Shown here: piece by piece, positions 23,401 through 32,270 of the stretch
Layout: every line of letters begins with the position of its first letter
Position numbering within the stretch: the stretch's first letter is position 1
Assembly (NCBI GenBank): GCA_020465985.1
Contig: JAANYP010001187.1
Coordinates: 124,001-188,000, forward strand
Length of the DNA stretch: 64,000 bases
Reading direction: 5' to 3'
DNA from: Centrapalus pauciflorus
Taxonomy: Eukaryota; Streptophyta; Magnoliopsida; Asterales; Asteraceae
Notes under the pieces: model-generated
Database searches by the model: none
What the model was told of the DNA's origin: nothing
The model's input: only the letters and a program-made list of their open reading frames with translations
Position numbers and translations under genes: made by a program

Positions 23401-23661
23401 GAGGAGAATCATACTGTCCATGATCTTGAGTTGGATGTCATAGTCTTTGCGTTAAAGATATGGCGACATTATCTATATGGATCCCAGTTTGTGGTTTATA
23501 CTGATCATAAGAGCCTTCAGTATCTTTTTAGTCAGAAGGAGTTGAACATGCGACAGAGACGCAGTTTAGAGCTTCTGAAGGATTATGACTGTGAGATACA
23601 GTATCATCCTGGAAAAGCGAACGTAGTTGCTGACGCCTTGAGTCGTAAGGCGTGCGTTTAG
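20494..23661 (+). CDS. Element 1 Gag-protease-RT-RNase H part of the polyprotein (ends at in-frame TAG)
   Basis: The first ATG in frame is at 20494 (MADQGEGAGAGKPPGDDE); upstream in-frame codons lack an ATG. It reads 1055 residues. Gag core contains GGSFKDFMTGNPPEFRGG and the retrotransposon-gag helices. Two CCHC knuckles (CFRCGQFGHTATAC and CFRCGKPGHRMRDC) lie at about residues 358-395, with a preceding CPRC cluster. The protease motif LFDSGADRSYVS is at about residue 457. RT carries the active-site FIDDIL at about residue 793. RNase H shows YCDASGTGLG, YTDHKSLQYL and ends DALSRK. The frame then meets TAG at 23659. The same frame resumes immediately with integrase, so this is a single stop rather than a frameshift. 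Base composition is clearly more GC-rich than in element 2. Confidence 0.95.
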   Translation: MADQGEGAGAGKPPGDDEYIRKSELLGVLTEFYRQQRELEREQGRDTGPRTGDGQDTGTGAGASSSTSQRGGSFKDFMTGNPPEFRGGGEPGMALAWEREIESAFRVAHVDPKDMVGYATYQLRGGASQWWRSIESSLSDSRAYAMSWAQFKDMFEIQYAPRDEQREMERRFLHLQQRDLSVQQYVDRFNEYSQFAPQHVNTERRKADAFVDGLRPDIREFVGLQETSSFARALELARMREREIERQREQPPTQRQRTGTSEQSSYWREPREQQPEQGRHQEQSLGPRRDQGRDRGRDRGRDERSRGQGQRGSHAASQSSVGQGSRASGSRADSLSGERDCPRCHRRHAGPCASDQFRCFRCGQFGHTATACTAPEALCFRCGKPGHRMRDCPETAPAVPGASTSGARVEPSSSTSRRDAAPRARGRVFQATAEEARDAPDVVTGTYILNGLRARVLFDSGADRSYVSVSFCAYFTVVPTVLSVPLIVERVDGSTALVSRIYRECVLEIDTHRFLIDLLPIEISSFDVIVGMDWMTARQADILCAKKMIRIPISETEVVTVYGERRKGEIGIISMVRAQRYVTKGCETFLAYVIDAQKEKTKVGDVPVVRDYPEVFPDELPGLPPDRQVEFRIDLIPGAVPIAKTPYRLAPTEMREMMTQLQELLDRGFIRPSSSPWGAPVLFVKKKDGTMRMCIDYRELNKVTVKNRYPLPRIDDLFDQLQGSSFFSKIDLRSGYHQLKVREEDVPKTAFRTRYGHYEFLVMPFGLTNAPAAFMDLMNRVCRAMLDRFVIVFIDDILIYSRSAEEHEQHLREVLSVLQKERLYAKFSKCEFWLREVQFLGHIVSSEGIKVDPAKIEAVMSWEQPKTVPEIRSFLGLAGYYRRFIQNFSRIAMPLTRLTRQGVPFEWNDEQETAFAELRARLCQAPVLALPEGTDDFAVYCDASGTGLGCVLMQRGKVIAYASRQLKTYEENHTVHDLELDVIVFALKIWRHYLYGSQFVVYTDHKSLQYLFSQKELNMRQRRSLELLKDYDCEIQYHPGKANVVADALSRKACV

Positions 23662-25140
23662 ACGATTACCTCCCGAGCTGTGAGACTCGAGATCACCTCT
23701 ACCCTGATTGACAGTCTGAGATTGGCACAGATAGAGGGTCTGCGGGAGCAGAATGTGAAGAGGGAAAGGTTAGTTGGGCAGACAGAGTTGTTGGTCAGGG
23801 ATGACCGAGGGATATATACGCTGAGAGGCAGAGTTTGGGTTCCCAGAGTTGGGAACTTGCGACAGTTGATTCTTGATGAGTCACATAAGTCGAGGTTGTC
23901 TATTCACCCTGGGAGCACCAAGATGTACCGAGATCTCCGAGAGTTCTACTGGTGGCCGGGTATGAAAAGGGATGTGGGCCGTTACGTCGAGCAGTGTATG
24001 ACGTGTTTGCGGGTCAAAAGTGAGCATCAGAAGCCGCACGGCCGTCTACAGCCACTGGAGATCCCCGAGTGGAAGTGGTACCACATCACGATGGATTTCA
24101 TCGTCAGACTTCCTCGTACTGTGCGTGGGAACGATATGATTTGGGTCATAGTAGACCGGTTGACTAAAAGTGCGCACTTTCTTGCGGTTCGGGGTACGAT
24201 CACGATGGACCAGCTAGCGCGGCTGTATATTAATGAGGTGGTGTCGCGGCATGGGGTTCCGAAGTCGATTACTTCTGATCGCGATACTCGATTCACCTCG
24301 CGGTTCTGGCAGAGTTTCCAGAGAGAGCTGGGTACCCGGGTTCAGCTGAGCACAGCTTACAGGCCTCAGACAGATGGGCAGACCGAGCGCACCAACCAGA
24401 CACTTGAGGACATGTTGAGAGCATGTGCCATAGACTTCAGAGGTAGCTGGGATGTGCATCTCCCGTTAGTAGAGTTTGCTTATAATAATAGCTACCATGC
24501 CTCGATTAAGATGGCACCGTTCGAAGCATTATATGGCCGTAAGTGTCTAACCCCCGTGTGTTGGGGTGAGGTCGGTGAGCGACCGATCAGTGGGCCCGAG
24601 CTACTTCAGGAGACGAGTGATAAAGTAGCTGTGATCCGGGAGCATATGCGAGTTGCACAGAGCCGTCAGAAGTGCTATGCTGACCGCCGTACTTCAGAGC
24701 TCGAATTCAGTGTTGGGGATCAGGTGTTGTTGAAAGTGTCTCCATGGAAGGGTGTTATTCGTTTCAGGCACCGGGGCAAGTTGAGTCCGAGGTATATAGG
24801 GCCGTTTGAGATAATTGCCAGGATCAGAGATCAAGCCTACCGATTGAGATTGCCGCCAGAGTTAGCCGGTGTTCATGATACATTCCATGTGAGCCATCTG
24901 AGAAAGTGTCTAGCTAAGGAGGATCAGTATGTGCCTTTATCAGAGATATCCGTGGATGATCAGTTGAGATATGCTGAGCAGCCAGAGATGATTACTGATC
25001 GCAAGGTGAAGAGGTTGCGCAATAAAGAGATATCATTGGTACTCATTCAATGGAGACATCATAAGGGTACCAGCGCAACTTGGGAGCCCGAATCTGAGAT
25101 GCGGAGTCGCTACCCTTTTCTGTTCCAGAGTCAGAGTTAG
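23662..25140 (+). CDS. Element 1 integrase and chromodomain part of pol, same frame after the TAG
   Basis: Continues the upstream frame without a shift for 492 residues to TAG at 25138-25140, with no good ATG at the beginning. The zinc-binding HHCC region (HKSRLSIHPGS ... CMTCLRVK) is followed by the catalytic core with TMDFIVRLP, SDRDTRFTSRFWQ and the downstream glutamate region (TDGQTERTNQTLEDML). The GPY/F module shows LSPRYIGPFEII. The C-terminus (VLIQWRHHKGTSATWEPESE, then ..RYPFLF) is the chromodomain type of the Tekay/Del clade, thought to guide integration to particular chromatin. Expression would need readthrough of the TAG, or help in trans from other copies. Confidence 0.93.
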   Translation, partial: TITSRAVRLEITSTLIDSLRLAQIEGLREQNVKRERLVGQTELLVRDDRGIYTLRGRVWVPRVGNLRQLILDESHKSRLSIHPGSTKMYRDLREFYWWPGMKRDVGRYVEQCMTCLRVKSEHQKPHGRLQPLEIPEWKWYHITMDFIVRLPRTVRGNDMIWVIVDRLTKSAHFLAVRGTITMDQLARLYINEVVSRHGVPKSITSDRDTRFTSRFWQSFQRELGTRVQLSTAYRPQTDGQTERTNQTLEDMLRACAIDFRGSWDVHLPLVEFAYNNSYHASIKMAPFEALYGRKCLTPVCWGEVGERPISGPELLQETSDKVAVIREHMRVAQSRQKCYADRRTSELEFSVGDQVLLKVSPWKGVIRFRHRGKLSPRYIGPFEIIARIRDQAYRLRLPPELAGVHDTFHVSHLRKCLAKEDQYVPLSEISVDDQLRYAEQPEMITDRKVKRLRNKEISLVLIQWRHHKGTSATWEPESEMRSRYPFLFQSQS

Positions 25141-25159
25141 ATTCCGGGACGGAATCTTT

Positions 25160-25175
25160 GTAAGGGGGGAGGATT
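25160..25175 (+). other. Polypurine tract of element 1
   Basis: GTAAGGGGGGAGGA immediately precedes the 3' LTR and would prime plus-strand DNA synthesis. Confidence 0.85.
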
Positions 25176-26886
25176 TGTAACACCCCGACTCCCGAGCAGG
25201 TACGTGTAATTATCCTATTGACTAATTATAATAGTGATTATTGCGTTGGTCCAATTGCGTCCCGTATAGTGGATTATACGTGTCGGGACGGGGGATTACG
25301 TGGATTCGGGATATAATTTTAGCGGATAAATTATAATTATGGATTCACGAGATTAAATGGGATTTAATGATATAAATAGTGGATTTTTGATATTGGGGTC
25401 GGGTATCGGTGTCGAACCCGCGATATAACGGGATCCGTTTAGTTACGTATATGTGTGTGACGTCCATTCCTATCTTCTCCTTTATGCAATTTCAGAGAAA
25501 AGTGTGTGCGTGTGTGAACCTACTCTGCTGGAGTTTGAATTGGAGCCAAGGCAAGTGATTCAAGTGCTGAAATTGGATCAAAATCTTCCCTTTTGTGTTC
25601 TTGGAGGTTCAAGGTAAGAAACCCCTAGATTGAATCTGATTTTGTGTGTTAAACATTGGGATGTGTTGGGAATTGGTGTAACTATGTTGTGGAAGTGTTT
25701 TGGTATCATTTTTGTGAGTTCTGGTTGCTGGAAATCGGAGTTTGGGGGGGGGGTTAAAACCCCCTGGACAGAACTGAAACAGCGAACAGGGGACTGCTGT
25801 TCGTCGTGAGCGCGGTCGCGACGCGCTAAGCGCGGCCGCGATGTTCTTGGGGAGCGCGGGCCAGTGCGGCCGCGATCGGGCTTCTGCGGGCTTGGGTCGG
25901 TTTGGGCTTTGGGGGTCCGTTGGGTTGTTTTGTGGGTTCATTTGGGTATATTAACAGTTATGGGATAATTGAGATTAATCTGGGAGAATTAATTTGTGTA
26001 CAGGGATTCCTAGAGATTGTTACGGGCCGGGTTCGGATCAATCAGTTAGGGAGATTGTGCAGGGTGATCCAGGTGAGTACGCGAGACTTTTTCCAAAGAC
26101 TAGTCGTTGTCTTTCGAGTCTTTTGTGTTAATATTTCATATGTGATTATATGAATTGTTTGGGCACTGCGAGTTGCCCCTCAGGTATGATCTTTCTTTCT
26201 TACTATGTGTTATATTTGAGATCCATTACTATATATTGCGATGAGTATCGTGGGAGCTGTGTAGCTCTGTTTGACCCTGTGAAGGGTTCCCATATATATA
26301 TATGCGGCCGTTATTCCTGTTAGCTTCCACGGGCGTGGTTTGGCTCCAGGGGGGGAGGGATCCCCAATTGAGATGAGTATCTCGTTCTGTATTGGATCTC
26401 TAGGGTCTCTGAGTAGAGACTCGCTGGCATGTGTTATGCCGTGTAGTGTAGGGTTGCCATGTGACATGCGATGTGTGATTATGTGAATTGTGCAGTGTCT
26501 AACCCTTGTGTACTCACGAGCTGCGAAGCTTACGTATTCGAGTCTGATGTGTGTATCAGGGGGACCAAAGATAGGACCGCCAGCTCCTGAGCGACGATAG
26601 GAGCTTGACTTGCTGCGATCGGGAGATTGTGCTTTGTTATCTGTACGTGATACTTTGCTAGAAACTTTGGGACAAATGATACTGGGTTGTATGTGAATAT
26701 TTGGGTCCGGGTCGGGTTTTGTATGTCGGGTTGACTTCGGGATATTACGGTTAATGTTTGTGTAAAATGTTTTAATTAATCAGTGTTTGTGTAAACCTTG
26801 ACATTGGGATATGGATTGTGATTGCGTTAATGCCACATGTGTATTGTAAATGACGTGGCTTTTAGTTGGGATTAGAGGGTGTTACA
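25176..26886 (+). repeat. 3' LTR of element 1
   Basis: 1711 bp and nearly identical to the 5' LTR. It is directly followed by the target duplication CTATT at 26887-26891. Confidence 0.95.
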
Positions 26887-27490
26887 CTATTCAAAATCTC
26901 AAATACACCTTAATACACACACCAATCTTCTCTCTAACATCTCTCTTCAAAATCAAAGAATTGCAGCAAGAATCCTTTAAGAATCTTGTAGCAAAGTATT
27001 AAACAAGTGAAAATCAACAACAATCTACAATAAATTTAAGGTAACTGAAGCTTAAAATCATCAAAGTGTGCTATGTATGTGAGTTACGACTATGGACGAT
27101 TTTCAGGAAGTCAAATCGCATGAACAATATGAATAAACTTGAAATTGAAGCTCAAAACATGTAGCAAATACATAATTGTGCATATAAAAGTTCATATCTA
27201 GTGTTTAATTGAACTAACGTGGCAAAAACAGAGTTAAAATGTGAAGTGTTGAAATTTGGACCGAAAGACTTCAAGTGTTGTCCTTGTCAGGGGTGTGTTG
27301 GCAAAAACAGACTTCAAGACTTTTGGGTGGTCTTGGTAGTCTCTGGGTGGTCATGGTGAAGTTGACCCCAAGACAATTTAGGGGTGGTCTCCAGGGAAAT
27401 ACGCTTCTTTTCTCTTCCATTTTTAGCTCCAATATCGACAATTTAGGGGTGTCTGGTTTGCAAATACTTTTCCTGGGATTTATATTCTGT
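26887..27490 (+). mobile_element. Right part of the older LTR interrupted by element 1
   Basis: Continues from 18595 when element 1 is removed. It contains a CT-rich leader-like stretch (CTTCTCTCTAACATCTCTC) and AAG|GTAAC at about 27038-27045. Its far end is not defined, and no coding sequence follows. Confidence 0.4.
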
Positions 27491-28373
27491 TAAAAGGATT
27501 CGTATTATGCAGAATTTTTAATAAAAATTTTACATTATTATTTTTTAGGGCAATTTGTTAATGTGAAGTATGCAATGTAAATGAGATTTAAAATCTTAAG
27601 AATGATGCTGAGTTATTAAATAACAAAGAATGATGTTATGTAAAAAAATTTGGAATTTTAAATCCTTACTGTAATCTATGAACTAAACACATAATTTTAA
27701 ATGATAATTCCAATGAATATAAGGAAATTTGAGAATCAAATGCTCCTAATTATATACATAACAAACTCATCAAGAAATTCTCATTCAGATAATCCTAATA
27801 AACTCTCGTTTTCCCTTATCACACTCATAATCTCAAATGGGTCAATTTCAATATAATAATTTTAATGAATTTATTTCATGAAGCTCGCATTATTACTTTA
27901 ATTTTATCTAAAAATTGAAATATACTTATGATTACTTTAGTTTTATCTAAAACTCGTATAATATTCGAGAATATGACTTTGTATTTTGAAACTTCGTTAA
28001 ATCTATTGAAGACGAAACACTTTTATGTCATAAAAAATTCCAATACATTGTAACAAAAACGTTTTGTAATAAAGACTTATTATATTAAAATTTATTTTAT
28101 TTTAAACTATAATCATGCATATCGTGTTATCAATCGGTATATTTGTTATATATGATATTATAGTTGTTATTATGTAATATAATACATTTTACTTTTGTTT
28201 TTTATGTTTAATAATATAACCTATTTTATAATAGTGCTGCATTTTGTTGCGTCGCAATGAACGTAGTAAAATAACTTAGTTCTATTTTATTCTACCTATA
28301 TACATTTATAGGAACGAAACACATCGTTCTAATGATTTTACTATTTCTATATGAGGTTCTGACTACCATAATT
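27491..28373. other. AT-rich intergenic DNA; no gene seen
   Basis: No ORF with protein character, no TIR pair and no tandem repeat were recognised. The sequence is over 70 percent A+T by eye. Confidence 0.5.
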
Positions 28374-28830
28374 GTTAAGATCGTGAGTAAGATAGTAGAA
28401 ACTCTCACCAAGTGTTTTCGAGCATGATCACTCTAGGATCGTTTTTTAGCAAGATCGGATGTGAGATCGTGGGACCGACCGTAGGATTAGTCTTTGATCC
28501 GATATTACCTTTTACTCGGTCTGAACCTTTTTAACCGTTTTTCTCATAAGATTATTTACCAATCCGATCCAACCTTTTATTACCTAGATAAAACCAATTA
28601 TACATTAGATAGCGAGTAAAATTATAGGATGTATGATTGAATTTTTTTGGATAACCATAAACATTCAAAACATGAACATATGTATTTTTCACTTTAATAT
28701 ATAATATTTCTTTAAAGTGTTATATAATTAATTTATGATATAAAATTATAATTATAATACCAATGAGAAAATTTTAAAGTGGTGATTTTGTGGTAGAATC
28801 TTACGATCCCGATCTTGATGTACTATCATG
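28374..28830. mobile_element. Possible TIR element with 'gatcgt' motifs
   Basis: AAGATCGTGAGTAAGATAGT near the left and, on the minus strand of the right side, AAGATCGGGATCGTAAGATT form an imperfect inverted pair. The left part has several GATCG words. No target duplication was confirmed. Confidence 0.3.
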
Positions 28831-28907
28831 ACTTCATTGTGCTATCTATCAAACATAAAGTGTTGTAACAATTGGATTGACATAGAAATTTGAAGACTTA
28901 TGAGAAT

Positions 28908-29290
28908 ATGTGATTGTCTCGTACTAGCTCAAGAGGAGTTAGTGGTGATGTTAGACTTATGATTGTCTCCTACTAGCTCAAGTGGATCTAGTAGTGATCT
29001 AAGAAATGCGAGTATCTCCTACTAGATCAAAAGAAGCTAGCAGTGATGTTTACACCTGAGATATTCTCCTACATGCTTCGGCGGAGCATGTAGAGATGTT
29101 ATGAATGAGATATTCTCCTACAAACTTACTCTAAAGCTGTAGCGCTGTTATTTGGCAATGATTGTCTCCTACTTGCTAAACAAAGCTTGTAGTGATGTTT
29201 GTGACCGAAGTAAATTCTTTACTAACAGAAGAAAGACTTGTGATAACGTTTCCTCTAACTATACAAGATTAACTAGTAGAGATGTTAATG
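28908..29290. repeat. Tandem array of about seven hairpin-forming units (about 50-60 bp each)
   Basis: Each unit follows the plan 'gat(t)gtctcc-TACTAGCTC-aag(a/t)g-GAGCTAGTA-gtgatgtt'. The arms change between units but often stay complementary: TACTAG/CTAGTA in unit 2 (about 28980-29000) and CTACATGCT/AGCATGTAG in unit 4 (about 29065-29090). Later units are more degenerate. No open frame spans the array. It lies just 5' of an (AC)n(AT)n tract and copia LTR-like sequence. Confidence 0.7.
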
Positions 29291-29297
29291 TTGAAAT

Positions 29298-29299
29298 TA

Positions 29300-29372
<73 letters not shown>
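29298..29372. repeat. (AC)n(AT)n compound microsatellite
   Basis: About 20 AC units run directly into about 17 AT units. In the related segment near 17.9 kb the same position has only a short CACACACA run, so the tract has expanded here. Confidence 0.95.
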
Positions 29373-29376
<4 letters not shown>

Positions 29377-29669
29377 TGATAGCAGTTTTTCTTAATTATT
29401 TCCTGATCGAAGAACACGAAGAACTCAGTCGAATTTTCAGGCAAGTTGGTTTAATTCCGGCAGTACGTACTGCTTAGGCTGTTGTACCCTAGGAAACAGA
29501 CTCGAATCTGTTTTAAGGGAATCGTGTCAAACACGAGCCTCAGTTTTCCTTTTCCGTATTGTAATTTCATTTCAATTTCATTGTAATTTAAATTTCTGTT
29601 ATTTATTTCCGTATTGTAATTTAAATTAAAGAATTGTTATTTTACTTTAAATTCTCATATTTTATAACT
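29377..29669 (+). mobile_element. Copia LTR-like segment, left flank of element 2
   Basis: 29377-29545 matches 17916-18088, including 'ggcagtacgtact.cttaggctgttgtacc' and 'aacacgagcctcag.tttcc'. After element 2 the sequence continues at 39372. The joined site reads AACTAGTATCAAGAACTTT, which resembles a decayed TGGTATCAGAGC primer-binding site. This would put element 2 at the LTR/leader junction of the copia element. Confidence 0.5.
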
Positions 29670-29674
29670 AGTAT

Positions 29675-32070
29675 TGTAACAACCTAACTTTTGATCTAGT
29701 CGTAAATTCAGTAATATTTTGAGCCGATAATGTAATAATGTTACATTATTTGATTTATAATTTAATTAAGTAATGAAATATTTAATTAAATTATATAAAA
29801 ATTTATATTTATGAATTAATAAATTATTAAAGAGAATTAAATAAAAGAGATATAATATACAAAAATGAAAGTAGGTTAGCTAGCAAATATAACTAGATGA
29901 AGTATATAAACGTGAATTTTATTTCAAAAACTCAGATTCTCTCTCTCTCTCTACTCTCTCTCTAACTTTCTCTCTCTACTCTCTCTCTACCTTCTCTCTA
30001 AATTATCTCCTAAACCGACCGTCCGATTATCAAGATATTTATATCGTTAGAAAGATCTCGGAGAATACTATACAAATCTACTATCTCCTGTGTGATTTCA
30101 TACGAATTTGAGGTAAGAATTGATATTTTTACGTTTTTATATATATTTCGGTATTTTCGAATTTATTAGTTTTATGAAATTTAAAGCTATTTTTATGGAG
30201 TTTAACTAGAATAAGTATAATATAATCGAACATAGGCTTAATATTGATCATATTTGTGATTTATGCCTTAGATATTCATGTTTTAGAGTTGTAAATATGA
30301 ACAGATTCGAGAATGTTAAGAACAGATTCGAAAATACATAGAACAAACTCGAAAATACCTAGAACAGACTCGAAATGGAATTAAATTCGAAATATATTCG
30401 AATCTAACCATTAAATTCGAAAAACATATTTCGAATCTAATAGATTCGAATGGTGGGTGTGTGTTCGAATCTAACCCCAAAATCAAAGGTGGATTCGAAT
30501 TTAATCCTAAATTCGAAATGTAGATTCGAATTTAAAGCCCTTTCGACTTTAACACTATTTAATGCCTGCATTCGAATTTATTATTCTAGAAATTGATTGG
30601 AATTCGAGTTTGACCATTAAAATTTAATGTAAGTTTGACTTTTGGTTCTCAGATTCAAGATTTGGCCATGTACTTCGATTTTATATATATTTAACTTTAA
30701 TACCTTCAAACTTAATTTCCCTATTCGAGTTTAATTATATAAATTCGAAACCACTCCTTAAATTCGAATATATTAAATAAAATACTTGGACAACGCATAA
30801 ATAAATGAGATAGTTAGCAAAATAAATATATATATTGACCCTTGAGAATTAATGGAACAATAAATTTAAATGAAAGAATGATTTATGAAAGAGCAGTTAT
30901 CAGAATCAGATAAAATAAAGATTTTAACGACTAAAGAGATGATGATAATGATATGATATTGACATGATATGATATGATAATTCTGGACAGGTTCAGTGAA
31001 ATTCTGAACAAAGATTTAAAGATTTATAAAGCGGGTCAAAGATTTGATTTGACAGAGAATAGATTGAGATAAAATCCTGAGATAACTCAGGTGGCAGATT
31101 CTTATATCTGTTTGACCAAGACCCAGAACTGTGAGTTATAGATATTCAGATTGAACATGCATAGATCCGGTTGAGATATATTGTTGCTGATAGATTTATT
31201 GACATTCACTTTATCAGCTGGATTGAGACCTGTGCACACCATGGATGGGTGTTGCCCAGTGAATCATGATAGCTATTTGATTATCTTTTCATATTGCATT
31301 TAATATTGCTTCACACTTTGCTTTATGATTCATTGCTATCATGACTTCTAAGACATATGCTTACATCATTGATCAGACATTTGATAGATTGATTCAGCTT
31401 GACTAGCCCTTATGGTCTATTGTTCTAGACCCGGCTATTTCACCAGTTCCTATGAACTTGGTAATGACCTCCGATGTTCCGCCATATTGACTTACTGGTA
31501 GCTAGCCCAGTATGTGGCTGATCCCCACGATTTAAGCGTGAGTGTGGCTTGAACATCATCCGATCTTATGATACTATATCTCAATCATGAGGGCTGTAGC
31601 GGCAGCCAAGACATATCACGCTAAGATTTATGACTCCGCTTGACACGCATGTTGATATTGAAAATCTATAAACTCACTAAGCGTTGCTTATGGTTGCTAC
31701 TTCATATTTTTTTACAGGAAAAGGCAAAGGAAAGTCACCTGCCGGACCTAGTTCTTAGGTCTTACACGCTCAAGACAGAAGTTTCATAGACCTCTACTCA
31801 GCAACCCCATTTTGGTACTAATTGGATGACGATATTATGGTGATCTGGGTAGATTTATTTTGATAATATGATGATATTAATTAGATTAGATTTGTGCCCT
31901 TTATAAGTTTAATTTGAAAACCGTAACTGTATTAAACTTAAATCTTAATAGCTTGTACTGTAATTTAATTTTCCGCATTATAATTACTCTATCTTAGTTT
32001 GATTGATATCGTATTGCATGATGTGGGACCTAGACTGGTGAGAACTGCCCCATAAGGGGTGGTCTTCACA
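29675..32070 (+). repeat. 5' LTR of element 2
   Basis: 2396 bp. A TATA box (GTATATAAACG, about 29902-29912) is followed by a CTCTCTCT-rich leader at 29938-30003. A donor-like site GAG|GTAAGAAT lies at 30110-30120. A run of more than ten TTCGAA palindromes occupies about 30340-30590. An acceptor-like TTTTTTTACAG|G lies near 31718. Confidence 0.95.
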
Positions 32071-32073
32071 GGA

Positions 32074-32091
32074 TGGTATCAGAGCCCATAG
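32074..32091 (+). other. Primer-binding site of element 2 (initiator tRNA-Met type)
   Basis: TGGTATCAGAGCCCATAG starts three bases after the LTR end. TGGTATCAGAGCCC fits the initiator tRNA-Met 3' end. Confidence 0.9.
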
Positions 32092-32270
32092 TTTGAGTGA
32101 ATCAAGTATTACGTGAGTATACTTGGTCTCAAACTGAAGCAATACATATGTATCAATCATTTAGGTGGATTGAACTGAGATAGGATGTACAGACTATTAG
32201 GATGGGAAAAAGGGTACATAGATCTAAGTCTATAAACTGATAGTTAATTGATTTTAATTTTCAGTAGAAG

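Larger units (their letters stand above)
18596..26886 (+). mobile_element. Element 1: complete Ty3/gypsy chromovirus (Tekay/Del-like) LTR retrotransposon
   Basis: An 8.29-kb element with two LTRs (18596-20309 and 25176-26886), a primer-binding site, gag-pol and a polypurine tract. The 5-bp target duplication CTATT lies at 18591-18595 and 26887-26891. LTRs start TGTAACACC and end GGTGTTACA. By eye they differ by one substitution (C at 19430, T at 26011) and four length changes in homopolymer or AT runs, so insertion is recent. Domain order is Gag, protease, RT, RNase H, integrase, chromodomain. The only coding defect I see is one in-frame TAG at 23659-23661. Confidence 0.96.
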
